NCBI GenBank assembly: GCA_033439795.1
Contig: JAUTDP010000004.1
Coordinates: 2,480,001-2,544,000 of the forward strand
Length of the DNA stretch: 64,000 bases
Origin: Sordaria brevicollis
Taxonomy: Eukaryota > Ascomycota > Sordariomycetes > Sordariales > Sordariaceae
Direction: 5' to 3'
The number at the start of each line of letters is the position of its first letter. Position 1 is the stretch's first letter. The notes below the pieces were generated by a model. The model saw nothing but the letters and a program-made list of their open reading frames with translations. It was not told where the DNA came from and did not search any database. The position numbers were made by a program, and so were the translations under genes. Positions 1-11,899 of this stretch are shown here, in pieces.

Positions 1-3000
1 TTAATTTTTTTATAAATTGTTTTACTCTTTTTATTTAATTTCTTAATAGTCCCGATATTACTTTTAATTTCCTTTAATTAAGAAAGTATAATTTTATTAT
101 AGATTAATTATAAGGTATTATAAATTTCTTCGGTTTTATCGCTAAGGAAATATTTTTATTTCTTTCGCTTTCCGTCGAAAACGTATTAGACCTCCCCCTA
201 CCGATTATAGCCCTTCCGATATTATTAAAAATTAAATTTATATTCCGAAATTTAACCCGGCCTTTTATTAAATTACGAAAATCTCGCCGCCGTTCCGCTT
301 CCCCCCGTTATATTTTAAAAGTTTATTTTCGCCCGAATAGCTATAATTAATTATAGGATATAATTATTTATTTATTATTTATTTTTAATTTTATTTTAAT
401 ATATAAGGAATTTGGAAAAAGGTTTTTAAATATATTTTTAATTAATTTTACTGCTTTATTAAAATTATAATACTTCTTCCCGGTATTAATAGTAATTCGC
501 CGATAATTATAATCCCGCTCCCCGACCTTAACCCCGAAAATTTTAATTAAACCTTTAACGATTTTAATAATATTATATTTCGTATAGTACTCGCTAGTTA
601 ATTTATACCTATCCCCCTTTACCGGTTTTTAATTAATTATTGGAATTAAATAATAGAATAATTATAATTTTAAACCGTTTCGGCGGAAGATATTTAGAAA
701 TATTTTAATAGAAAGTTAGCGTTTATTTATATAAAAATTATTAAAATTTTACTAAAATACCTTTACTACTTTTAAAAAACTTTTAACCCTAAAATTATAA
801 AAATAATACCGCTTTATTACCCCTTCGACTATAAAATCAATTTCGTCCTTAATTAAACCCCCTTATATTATTATTTACGTTTTATATTTTAAAAAGAATT
901 TTACATTATATTTAAATATTTAAACGATTATTTAGCCTCCGGTTTTATCCATTTAAATTCGTCCTTTATAATTATTTTTATACTCCTAGCCCGAAAATTA
1001 GGGGGTAATATACGAATTTATATCGATTACTATAAATTAAATAATATTATAATAAAGAATAGATATCCTATTCCTGTTATTTATAAAATAATTAATTCCC
1101 TTTATAAAGTAAAGTAATTTAGTAAATTCGATATCATTATAGCCTTTAACCGTTTATATATTACCGAAAATAATAAGTAAAAGACCGCGTTTATTATTAA
1201 ATTTAATTTTTTCGAATATTTTATAATAAATTTCAGTATAATAAACGTATTAACGTCGTTTTAATATTATATTAATTATATTTTATTTAATATTTTAAAT
1301 AAATATATTATAGCCTATTTCGACGACGTATTTATTTATAGCGGAATTAAAGTAGAATATAAACGTTATTTCGAAAACGTTATAAAGAAATTTATAAAAG
1401 TAAATTTAATTATCGATATTCGGAAATACGAATTTTATAAATATAAAATAAAATATTTGGGGTTTATTATTTCCTACGATAATTTATATATAAATCCCGA
1501 AAAGGTTAATATTATTATCGACTAGGGTATTCTAAAAATTTTAAAGGATTTTTAATATTTTATTAACTTCGCGAATTTTTATTATAAATTCATTAAAAGC
1601 TTCTTTAAAATCGTTTAACCCTGTATAACCCTTATATTTTATAATAAATAAATTAACCTTATATTTAAAATTGTAATTATAGTATTTAAATATTTAAAGA
1701 ATACTTTTATTTCGGCCCTTATCCTTACGTATTATTACCCTAAATATTAAACCGTTATCGAAATTAACGTTTTAAATTAAGCGTTTAATAATATCCTTTC
1801 TTAAATTAATAAAAAAAGGAAACGCTACTTTATTACCTTCTTTTTATTTAAATATTCTTTAGCCGAATATAATTACGAAATTAATAATAAAAAATTCTTC
1901 GCTATTATTAAAGCCTTCGAAAAAGAGCGCCCCGAATTTTAAAAAGTTAAGGATACTATCGAAATTATTATTAATTATAAAAACCTTTAATATTTTATAA
2001 CGACGAAACTCCTTAATTAATAATAAATTTAGTAATCCGAATTCTTTAATAATTTTTACTTTAAAATTATATACCGCCCGGGCGCTTATATTATTATCCT
2101 TAATACTTTTTCCCAATTACCTAAAAATACTTTAATAAATAAATATAATTTCGGCGACAATTAAGTAACGAATTATATATATATTTTATTACCGAAGGAA
2201 AATTAAATTAAAGATTTAAATTTTAATAATAATAGCGGTAATAATAATAAATAATTTATAAAGGTCTTAATTTTCGATACCGAATTATTAATCGATAATT
2301 ATATTAACGTTATTTATTTCGTTTTATTTAATTCCCTTATAATTATTTCTTATTTTTAAAATTCTAATTATAAAAAATTCTTTAAACGTATTAAAAAATT
2401 TATAAAAGTTATTATAATAAATTGTAAAATTTTTTACGGCCGGATTTTAATTAATAAATAAATTTTTATCCTCCCCTATAACGAGACTCGCTTCTAAATT
2501 CTCTAATATATTTATAATTTAACGCTTAATAATTATTTAAATTATTTTAAAATTTATAATTTCGTTTAATAAATTTATATTTAACCCAATTTATTTAAGG
2601 ACGTAATTACCTTCGTTTAGAATTATTATTTCTACGCCTAAATTAAGAATTTTAATTTTATACCTTTAAATTTATTCGAATTTATACCAATCCTATTTCG
2701 CTAATAGTCCGACTTTTTAATAAATTTTATCGGCCCCCTTCCCGAAATTAAGAACGGCGGGAAGACGTATATTTATATTATAATAATTATCGATTATTTA
2801 ACAAAAATACGGTATTACGTCCCCGTTTATAATTTAACCGCTAAGGAAATCGTTAATATTTTCCTCCGTAAAATTTATTATTTATATAATACTTTTAATT
2901 TTATTATTTCCGACCGCGGCCTTTAATTTATCGCTACTTTTTAGCGGGAATTTTATTAATTCCTTAGCGTTTAATAGAAATTCTCTTTATCCGCCTATTT

Positions 3001-3930
3001 AAAAATTAATAACTAAATAGAAATTATAAACGTTTATATTAAATAATATTTATATACTTTCTATTCTTATTATTAAAACGATTAATTTACCTAATTACTT
3101 TTTATTAAATTCGTAGTAAATAATTACATTTTAAAAATTATAAGCCTCTTTCCGTTTTTTATTAATTATAATTAATACCCGAAAATAAATACCAAACCTT
3201 TTTAACGTTTTAACGCCCCTATATTATTAATATAATCTTAGGAGCTATTCAACGGTCGGGTAATTAAAGAATACGTAAATTATATTACCGCTGAAGCCTA
3301 TTTATTTATAAAGGAGGTTTAAAAAAAATAAAAGCGTTACGCCGATATTTATAAATTAAACGTTTTAAAATACGTAATTAGGGATAAAATTTAAATTAAT
3401 ATTAAATATTAAGATTAAAGCTACTTATCCCCTAAATTAATTAATAAATAAATAAACTTATTCGTTATTAAAAAGGTATACCGCCGGGTAATTACCTTTA
3501 TTATAAATATAATATATAAAATCTTTTTCGTTTTCTATACTTCTTTCGTCCGATTTTATTAAAAGGGTTTACCCGGTTAAGAAATTTTTAATAAAACCTT
3601 TAATTAATAAATAAAGGGCGTTATCGTTTTTAAAATAATTTTTAATAAGGAAGAGTAATATTTCGAATGTATTTTTAATTCTATATAATCCCTAAAGGGT
3701 AAATTACTTTATAGGATTAAATAGCCCCGATTTTACCCGTTAGATTAGCGCCCTATAAAGGATTTTTAAATTAATATAAGCAATATTTAAAATTTTTATA
3801 TTAAATACCTATATAAATTTAATTTTAAATTTAATAGGATTTCGAAACCAACGCCGGTAAGAATTAAATAAAGCCCCGAAGGGATATAGCGCAATTAATA
3901 GTTCGCTTAAATTTAACCCGAATTTTACGT
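1..3930 (+). mobile_element. RIP-degraded chromodomain Gypsy retrotransposon remnant (left end outside window)
   Basis: The plus strand reads, through many TAG/TAA stops, as a Ty3/Gypsy pol polyprotein in the order reverse transcriptase, RNase H, integrase, chromodomain. No long terminal repeats could be paired, so the boundaries are approximate; the 5' part probably lies outside the window or was lost. The reading frame is recoverable because nearly all changes are C to T or G to A, as RIP produces. It is certainly dead. Confidence 0.8.
930..3830 (+). pseudogene. Degenerate Gypsy pol: RT, RNase H, integrase, chromodomain
   Basis: Around 1060-1080 the frame reads NRYPIP, then AFNR, KTAF and YFDD (the RT catalytic box, about 1315-1330), and LGFII with NPEK near 1450-1510. 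RNase H begins near 1750 (TVIEINV, equivalent to the TVVETDA motif of intact copies). Integrase lies at about 2650-3330 with GPLPEI, IIDYLTK and IISDRGLQF (DDE core). A chromodomain-like tail (GKLLYRIK then DFK-like residues) is at about 3690-3770. The order and motifs are those of chromoviruses. Internal stops, mostly TAG at expected Trp or Gln codons, rule out function. Confidence 0.8.
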
Positions 3931-4138
3931 ATAGATTATAATATATTCCTATAATCTTTTACGTATAAATTATAATACGCTCCTACAGTTTCTTCTTACG
4001 GTTTTAGTTTATAAATTATATCATTATATTATTTAGGCCTTAAACTTTATTTTTTTTAATATTTTTATATAGCGGAATATAGTAATAAAGTTATATTTTT
4101 ATTATCGTTTTCCTACCAAAGTATTATACTTTTATTAA

Positions 4139-4565
4139 GAGGTGGTCTATTCGTACTATTAGAAACGTCTTGTCGGACTGTGGTCCAAAAAAATAAAATA
4201 AGGTAAATAAATTGTAGTTTAACGAAACTAAAATGTTTAAATATAAAAGGTATATCGGAATTTTTGTCATTTTCTATATTATATTATAGGGGTCCTACGG
4301 TAGAGCGAGGCCTACGTTAAAGCCTACTATCTATAAAGATTGAGAAATGAAAATTTCCCTTGTTTAAAAAATGTATAAACTAATTTAAGACAAGATAGTG
4401 GACGCGGCAAATTTTGAGACTATCTTTATAAAATTCAGTAAAATCTGCTCTATATTTTATACCCACTTTCCTCCTTATTATTAATTTCCTCGGCCAAAAA
4501 AAGTTGAAGATATTTTTGGACTACAGTCCGATAAGACGTTTCTAACAGTACGAATAGACATCCTC
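4139..4565. mobile_element. Short inverted-repeat element 1 (MITE-like), 8-bp TSD TTTATTAA
   Basis: The 427-bp element is flanked by the direct repeat TTTATTAA at 4131-4138 and 4566-4573. The ends are inverted repeats of about 53 bp: left GAGGTGGTCTATTCGTAC, right complement GAGGATGTCTATTCGTAC. Each terminus holds two modules 22 bp apart (starting at 4145 and 4167 on the left). There is no ORF. CA and TG dinucleotides are retained, unlike the surrounding RIP-damaged DNA, so it either inserted late or is too short to trigger RIP. It must have been moved by a transposase encoded elsewhere. hAT and related groups make 8-bp duplications, but the superfamily is not established. Confidence 0.88.
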
Positions 4566-4573
4566 TTTATTAA

Positions 4574-5893
4574 ATATTTTTTATTAAAATTTATTATTTC
4601 CGAAGCGAAACTTCGACGTTTTGCCGGCTATTTAAACGAAAATTTATATAAGGAAGTTATTTATAACTTATATAATTTCCTCTTCCTAATATTCGGGATC
4701 GGTATTTTTAGCGGCGCTATATATACAAATTATTTCCGTTTCGATTACGTTATAAAAGCGCTTCTTAATAAGAAATTAAATTACTTAATTAAAGTCGCTC
4801 TAAATAAAGCGTATTAATTAAATTTCTTTCTAATATTAATATTTATATATAAGAATATTTATAGCAAAATATTTAAAAGCCGACTATATTAAGGCCTAAA
4901 TACGCTTATTAGCGATTTTTTTAATAACGGCGCACTATAGAATAATTAATATTATATTATATTTTCGCTTACCCCCCAATAGTATACTTACGGTATTTTT
5001 AATAGCTTTCTTAGAGTTTAAAAATTTAAATTCGGCCTTAATAACCGTTTTAATAATATCGAAGTATATTAAGAGATTTTTAATAGCGATTATAATACGC
5101 GTACGTAATACTTCCCTTTAGATAAAAGTTCTATTAGCGTTATATTTTTAACATTTAATTAATTAGCGAATTAATATAGCGATATTAATTTTATCGCTAG
5201 CTATTAAGATAGCGGGCTTATTTTATTAGTAAAACGCTAATTAAAAAAAAAAAAATTAAATTCACTTCGTCGCAATTCTTTTTATAATTAATACACTTAT
5301 AGTATTTTTTTTTCTTATTTAAAGGGTAGAAGTATTAAAACGCTACGGGAACGTTATTATTTAAAATAATATTTTTAATAATAGATTTTAAATAAATTAT
5401 ATAATTTATACCTTTAATAGGAATTGCGTTAAAATCCTTACGAGGGCAACGGCGAGGAGGTATAATAATATTAAAGAAATGCGTAAAATTCTTGAAAAAT
5501 TTACTTTATTATAAACGAAGAAAGAGTATTTATTACGTAAGGAATTTAGGGAACATTAAAATTGCGCTAATAAAAGTTATAAAAAAAAGGGAAAGAGAGA
5601 AAGAGAATTTAAAGGTTTAAAAATTTAATGAAGGAAGGAGGGGAAGAATTATAAGCCTATATATTATTTTAATTATCCGGATTCGGCTTAATATAATACT
5701 ATTTATAACCGCTATAGTAAATAATTATTAAAATTTATTATACTTATTTCAATACGCGCGATAGTACGGGCTATTCGTTAACGTTACGCCCGTAATTTAT
5801 TATTTAGCTTATAAGGGTATTAATATATTAATTTTATTAATAATTGAGGTTAATTACGTTTTAGACCCGGGGGTATTATTATAGTACTAAATT
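4574..5893. other. AT-rich RIP-degraded DNA, unassigned
   Basis: This stretch continues the element into which short element 1 inserted. A plus-strand frame from about 4590 to 4930 reads through with few stops (for example AKLRRFAGYLN and FRFDYVIKAL), suggesting a former coding region, but I do not recognise the family. A run of GA-rich sequence follows at 5580-5660. Nothing else is supportable. Confidence 0.4.
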
Positions 5894-5898
5894 ATTAG

Positions 5899-6080
5899 TA
5901 ACGCTCCCTAAGCATTTTGGTACTAAATTATTAACGGAATATAATCGTATTTACAATTATATTTTTACTTTACTTATATATATAGTCCGGGAGCAGAGTT
6001 TTCGTTGCTCTCTCCCGATCTTCTCCTTTTCGTGCAATAATACGTCTTTTCTAAGCCTCTGCTAGATCGGTATCGTAACA
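5899..6080. repeat. Possible solo LTR, ATTAG direct repeats
   Basis: A less damaged segment ending in CGTAACA has a TATATATA-like stretch near 5970 and is flanked by ATTAG at 5894-5898 and 6081-6085. Retroviral-type LTRs of the other families in this window end in CGTGACA, and CGTAACA is its RIP-mutated form. The left terminus TAACG is not canonical, and a local repeat (TACTAAATTATTA at about 5885 and 5921) makes the boundary uncertain. Confidence 0.4.
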
Positions 6081-6587
6081 ATTAGAAAAGGTCCTTAATA
6101 TAAAATATTAATATAATACCTTTAAAGCATTATAATTAAATTAATACCGAAGATAGCAATTAAATAATTATTTCCCCTACTATAATTTATAGTATTTTAA
6201 ATTTTAATTAATTTCCTTTTTTTACCGAAGATAGCAACCGGATAATTATTTCCTTTATTATAATTCGTAATATTTTAAGTTTTAATTAATTCCCCTTTTC
6301 TCTTAAAATAAGTTAATCCCCCTTCTTTCCTAAAATAAGCGGTAGCCCTCTTCGTTCGAAAAATTTAATAAAATTCTATACCTTTATTAAAGGGAATATT
6401 ATATTTACCTTTATTAAAAGGAATATTATACCCGGTTATATTCTTTATACGGTAGAATTCGCGTAACGTTAATAATTATTATTCTTTATTTAAAGAATTT
6501 AATAGAATTTATTATTAAAATTATAATAACGGATAAGGATAAATTAATAGGCCTAAAGCCTCTTTTTAGTAAGTAAATTGCCCTTCT

Positions 6588-6735
6588 TTTATTTATCCTT
6601 CTCTTTCTCCTTCTCTTTCTCCTTTTCCTTTTCCTTCTCCTTTTCCTTTTCCTTTTTCCTCTCTTTCTCCTTTTCTTTCTCCTTCTCTTTCTCCTTCCCT
6701 TCCTCTTCTTTTTCCTTTTCCTTTTCCTTTTTTAA
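6588..6735. repeat. Polypyrimidine tract (CTTTTC/CTTTCTC units)
   Basis: About 150 bases of almost pure C and T on the plus strand are made of irregular CTCCTTTTCCTTTTCC-like units. Translated it gives a meaningless Ser-Phe repeat, so it is not coding. Such strand-asymmetric tracts can form triplex DNA. Confidence 0.85.
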
Positions 6736-7182
6736 TTCTAATTTCTATTTTAGTTTTTATTCTAATTCTAAAGTTTGTTTTAATTCCTAATTTTAAATTT
6801 AATTTTTTATTATTTCGATATAAATATCCTTTTTTTTAAATTGGACGTTCTATATTCCGTTTTTTTTAATTCTTTCCTATTTTTTTTCTTAACCTTTTTA
6901 TTTAATTCAAACTACCTTTTACTAAATTTTTCCAAAACTTCCCAATCTTTTTTCTTTATAATTAATTTCTTCTTTTTATTTTACTTTTTTACTAAAAAAA
7001 ATAAAAATATTAACAATTATAATTAAAAAAATAGAAGAATAAGAAAAAAAATCCTACGAATACTATCGATATTAATATTAATATTTATATTATTATTTAG
7101 AATATTAATATTATTATTCAGAATATTAATATTAGTATTATAAATACTAGTATTAATATTATCCCTATCGATAATAATAATA

Positions 7183-7372
7183 GTAACCTTTTAGTAATAA
7201 TTTATTAATAATAGTAGTAACCTTTTAATAGTAACCTTCTAGTAGTAATTTCCAAATAGTAACCTCTAAATAGTAACCTTCTAATAGTAACCTCTAAGTA
7301 ATAACCTTCTAATAGTAACTTCCTAATAGTAACCTTCTAATAATAACCTTCTAATAATAAACCTCTTAATAA
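7183..7372. repeat. Minisatellite, about 14-15 bp unit (TTCTAATAGTAACC)
   Basis: About a dozen imperfect copies of a unit close to TTCTAATAGTAACC lie head to tail. Copies differ by single substitutions and one-base length changes. The array is AT-rich and lies inside the unassigned RIP-degraded element. Confidence 0.8.
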
Positions 7373-7424
7373 TAATAGCGGCCTTATTAGCTGATTTCTT
7401 AAGCCCGAAAGAGCCCGCCGATAA

Positions 7425-7885
7425 TAAATTGGTTATTAATTAAAAAGTTACTAAACGAAAATAAAACTTACTTTAAGACTTTTAAAACGCTATTTCTCTC
7501 TTTCGAATTTGCTATAAATTATTAGATGAAAATAAGATTTACTTTAAAACTTTTAAGGACGTTATTTCTCTTAGGAGTTTCTACTAATTAAGAAGTTATT
7601 AAATAAGAATAAAATTTATTTTATTTCTCTTTCGAATTAGTTATAAAGCCCGAAGGAATTCTTGCGTATAATATTTAAAAATTATATTTCTTTCAAGAAT
7701 TTCTATTAATTAAAAAATTATTAAACGAAAATAAAACCTACTTTATTTCTCTTTCGAATTAATTATAAAGCCCGAAAGAATTTTTACGTATAATATTTAA
7801 GAATTATATTTTTCCTAAGAGCTTTTATTAATTAAAAAGCTATTGGACGAGAATAAGGCCTACCTTAAAACTTTTAAGGACGTTA
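7425..7885. repeat. Imperfect tandem repeat, units of roughly 60-130 bp
   Basis: The phrases CTATTAATTAAAAA, ACGAAAATAAAACCTACTTT, TTTCTCTTTCGAATTA and AAAGCCCGAAAG recur in the same order about four times, with units differing by an internal deletion. It may be an expanded coding repeat of the unassigned element. No function can be read from it. Confidence 0.7.
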
Positions 7886-9635
7886 TTAAAAGGTTATTTA
7901 ACCTATTTTACGTTATAGGAGTATTTAAATCCGTTAAGGATAATAAAATTACTTTAATTTAATTAACGGTTTTAAAAAGAAATAAAATAAATATTATCTT
8001 ATTATAACTATTTATCTCTATTTTCTACCCTTTTACTTTATTTCCTTTCTTAAAAATATATTAATAAATAAAATATACGCTTTAATTAATCTTCTTTAAA
8101 GCTATTCCTTTTTTTTAAAAAGGATAATAAAATTTCCTTATTTATTTACAATAGCCGTTAATCCTATAATTCCTACGTTATTTAGAATAACGCTATTATT
8201 TACGGGTGAATGGAAAATACCCGATTTTAATTTATATAGGGTCTAATAATTAATTTAATAACGGAAGGGGAAAGAATAGAGGTTATATTATTTTCTATCC
8301 GCATTTTGCTAATTTTTCTATATTTATTTAATAATTTTATCTTTTACCTATACTATACGGTTTTTTAACTATTTAACTTTATATTATAAAAAATCATTAA
8401 GGTTATTGGGTTTTTTATTTATTAACGTATTTATTAATTTACTTCTTAATTTATTTCCTAATTTATTAAATTTATAATTTAGGATTTAATTTCTCAATCG
8501 AATTCCCTAAATTATATTAGAAAATTCGTTAACGTAGTAGTATAAATAATAATTTAGGTTTAGGTTTCGATAGGATATTCGGGATTATAACGATAAATAG
8601 CCTATTTATAAATAAAAAACCCCTAAATAATTTCGATAATTATACGAAATTCGTTATATAACCGATTAAAAAATTCCTCCTTAAATACGTATTTTATAAT
8701 TTTGAAGATAATATTAAATATTTTAATACGGTATCATTACCCTTTTATTATAATTAAAACCCGAATCGGTAAAATAAAATTACTTATTAGGAATTAAAAA
8801 GTCGTTATTAATAATAGCGGCGAAAATTCTACCGTTAATAGCCGAACGCTTCTAGCTAATACGGATATATATAAAGCGTTTTATTATATCGATTACGTTA
8901 AGGATATTTTAAAAAGGGAATTTCTTATAATTAATATAAACGGTTTATTTTTTTTTATTAATTTTAGTAAGGAAGTATATTTTATTGAAAGTATTAATAT
9001 AATTCGTAAAGTATAGGAAATATTTACGAAATTCCGAAATTTTATTTAGTATTTTAAAAGGAGGAATTATTATGTTAATAAATACTAATTATAATAAGGA
9101 TTTTATAATGTAATAGAAGATTTTGGTTTAAAGGTTAAAGATTATTTTAAATAGATTATTAATATTTAATATTTATTCATAAACGGTTTTTTTACTATAA
9201 TAATAATATTAAATAATAGCTTTTATAACCTTACCCTAAATAAAGATTTCTAACGCTATTAATAATTTCGTCGTTATTCGAGTTTATATATTAGGCTTGA
9301 ACCTACTTCGATTAATAAATACGCTATAGAATTCGTAGAACGTAATCCTAATTATTCGAAAATAGGTTTTAAATTTATAGTCCGGTATTTGATATAAAGC
9401 TTAAAGAATTCGCGTATAAAGTTCGGTATATTATATATTAAACTACTTTAAATTATTACGATGTAAAAGTATAATAATATATTAAGAATTAAAAGTTATA
9501 GCGAATATAAAAAGGGTTTATTATTATATTATTCGATTATTATTATTATTTTTAAAAAAGTCGTTAAGAAAAACGAAGGTAATAATATTAAGAAGGGTAT
9601 TATTAAGAATTAAAGTATTAAAATAAATTCGAAAA

Positions 9636-9873
9636 TGTTATGGGGTTGATGCCCGTGGCTGAGTCTGACTGGCACTGCCAGCCGTGCCGCCAGGCGGGCC
9701 GCCAGTCGCGGTCCTTGCCGCTACGGTAAGCGGAATAGCCCGTGCCCAATCCTCAAAAGGATAGTTAGCTAATACTGCCTAAAGGGCGCCTCCCTTCTTC
9801 CTTTTCCTCTTTATAGAACCTTATCGATTCGTTAAAACCCAGCATTTATACCAACTATATTATACCCTTTATA
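9636..9873 (+). repeat. 5' LTR of Gypsy A
   Basis: This 238-bp repeat matches 17460-17697 along its full length. The outer (left) 150 bases are nearly free of RIP changes (GATGCCCGTGGCTGAG is intact), whereas the inner end is mutated (ACTATATTATACCC against ACTATGCTATACCC). Confidence 0.92.
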
Positions 9874-11899
9874 TTAAATTCTACTAAGCTATAAAAAACG
9901 GATAGTAAAAGCAATTTTATAAGCGGAAGATTAGTAGCTTTAAGCGCGGTATTACGGTATTCTCGATATTATAGTCGGATTTAACGATATAAATATTAAC
10001 GGTGAAGTGGAGTTTTACGACTCCTAAAACGGTATATTAAATAATAGTAATAATAGTGAAAGTTTAATTAAAAGTTTAATTAGAACCTTTAAAAATAGTA
10101 CGACCTTTAGGGATTATATTAAATCCTTTTTATTTAATATTACTCTTATTTTTAATACCTTTATACTTTATTTAAATTTCGGAGCGATTAAATATTCTAT
10201 TCGTAAAAAGAAATCCCTTTTTAAAACCCTAATTAACAATAATTCTAACGATAATACGAATTTAATTCTCTATTATAAAAAATAATTAGAATTTTTTAAA
10301 TAGGACGGTTAATTTTATATTTTTAGGTTCTTTTTTAATAAATTCGTTACGGTATATAATAACGATATTAAATAAAAATTTTATAATAACCCGAATACCA
10401 TTTAATATAAAATTATTAATACGTTCCCTACCGAATATAGTTAATAGTTAAAGGGATTTTAAATTACTGTAATTATATATAATAAAGAAGATTAGAAGAT
10501 TTAATTAAATTCTTCGAATAGATTTATACGATTTTCAGTTTTCATTAAAATTAAGAAGCGGCCTTCGATAAATTTACCCGTATACGTTAAAAAGACGGCG
10601 AGTTATTTATTACCATTTTAGCGGACTTTAATAACGAAATATTTAAAATAAGCGGCTATTTATAGGAGAGTCCTATTAAGCTAGGTTATTTCCGCCGTGC
10701 TTTTAATAAAAAATAATATAATAAGATATTTATAATTACTTTCTTTAACGATTATTACGAATATTTTAAATAATTTTAATATTATATATTTAAATACGAA
10801 TAAACGGCGGAATTTAAGGAAAATTACTATTAATATTAATATAATTAAAAATGTAAAATTAGAAGTAACGGATTTTATATCCCCGGCGTTATTTCTATTA
10901 ATTGTTTTATTATTTTTTATATTTTACGTATTACCTTCCGTCTTATTCCTATAATTTTTACCTAATATTTAATCGACGTTAATAGAAATATTATTATAAG
11001 TATTATATATATAATTCGTAGTCGGGGCGGACGAAGTCGAAGCGGCTTTAATATAAGCGCTTTTACTTCCGCTTTTATTAAGCGTATTAAATAAATATTA
11101 AATAAAAAGTATTAATATTATTAGGATAATAATTTATATATATATTATAGCGTTTCCGGATATTGCGTTTTGGCTTATTTATACCAGCCAACCGTTCCCC
11201 TTTCTTTTAACGGAACATGTATTTAAGTTACTACTATTAAAGTCCTTCCGCTCTTAAAAAACGATAATAATAACGAAATTTATAATTCTACCCTTAAATA
11301 ATAAGTAAAAATTTAATTCCGGTATAAAGTCGAACCCCGGAATTAAAAATAAAAATATTAAATAAAATGGAAGATTTTAAATCGGAAATAGAAGTAAAAC
11401 TTATTTTAATTTTATTTATTATTAATAATTGTAATTTATTTTATATTTTCGTTAATAAGGGTTATTAATATTATATTACGATTAATAAAAAATTTATTAA
11501 AGAACTTTATATTTTAATTATTTTTATTCTATTTCGTATTATAAAAGGAATATTTATTAATATAAAAGGAATTTCTATCCAAAATATAATCCGATTTTTA
11601 ACCGAAGTAAATAATTATATGTATTTTATTTACGCCTATATCGTCCTATTACTCGAATTCCTTATTATATTAGGTAAACCTTAATTCAAAATTATATAAA
11701 TATATTCCGTCCCTTACGAAAAACGTTTATTTCTAAGCGTTATTAATTATTAAGTTCCTTATATTAAAGGAGAGTAGGTATTTAATATACCGTTTATTAT
11801 TAATTTGAAGTTTATTATATATATTTTAGTTATTACTTTTATAAGTTATATTTGGAGGTTGAGGAATGAGTTCGGTAGCCGAATAATTGAAGAAATTAT

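Larger units (their letters stand above)
6086..9635. other. RIP-degraded element of unknown type, interrupted by Gypsy A
   Basis: This AT-rich, CA/TG-depleted DNA continues across the Gypsy A insertion into 17698-18160. A plus-strand frame from about 8880 to 9630 reads for long stretches when TAG is taken as Trp/Gln (for example IEDFGLKVKDYF and FVERNPNYSKIGF), so it was probably a transposon gene. I could not assign a family. Tandem repeats within it are listed separately. Confidence 0.4.

Noticed and set aside
1859..2116. 85-codon minus-strand ORF
   Set aside because: Antisense to the RNase H/integrase part of the degraded Gypsy pol; chance opening in AT-rich RIP DNA.
6578..6790. Open frame of Ser-Phe repeats
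   Set aside because: It is a translation of a polypyrimidine tract, with no start context and no partner features.
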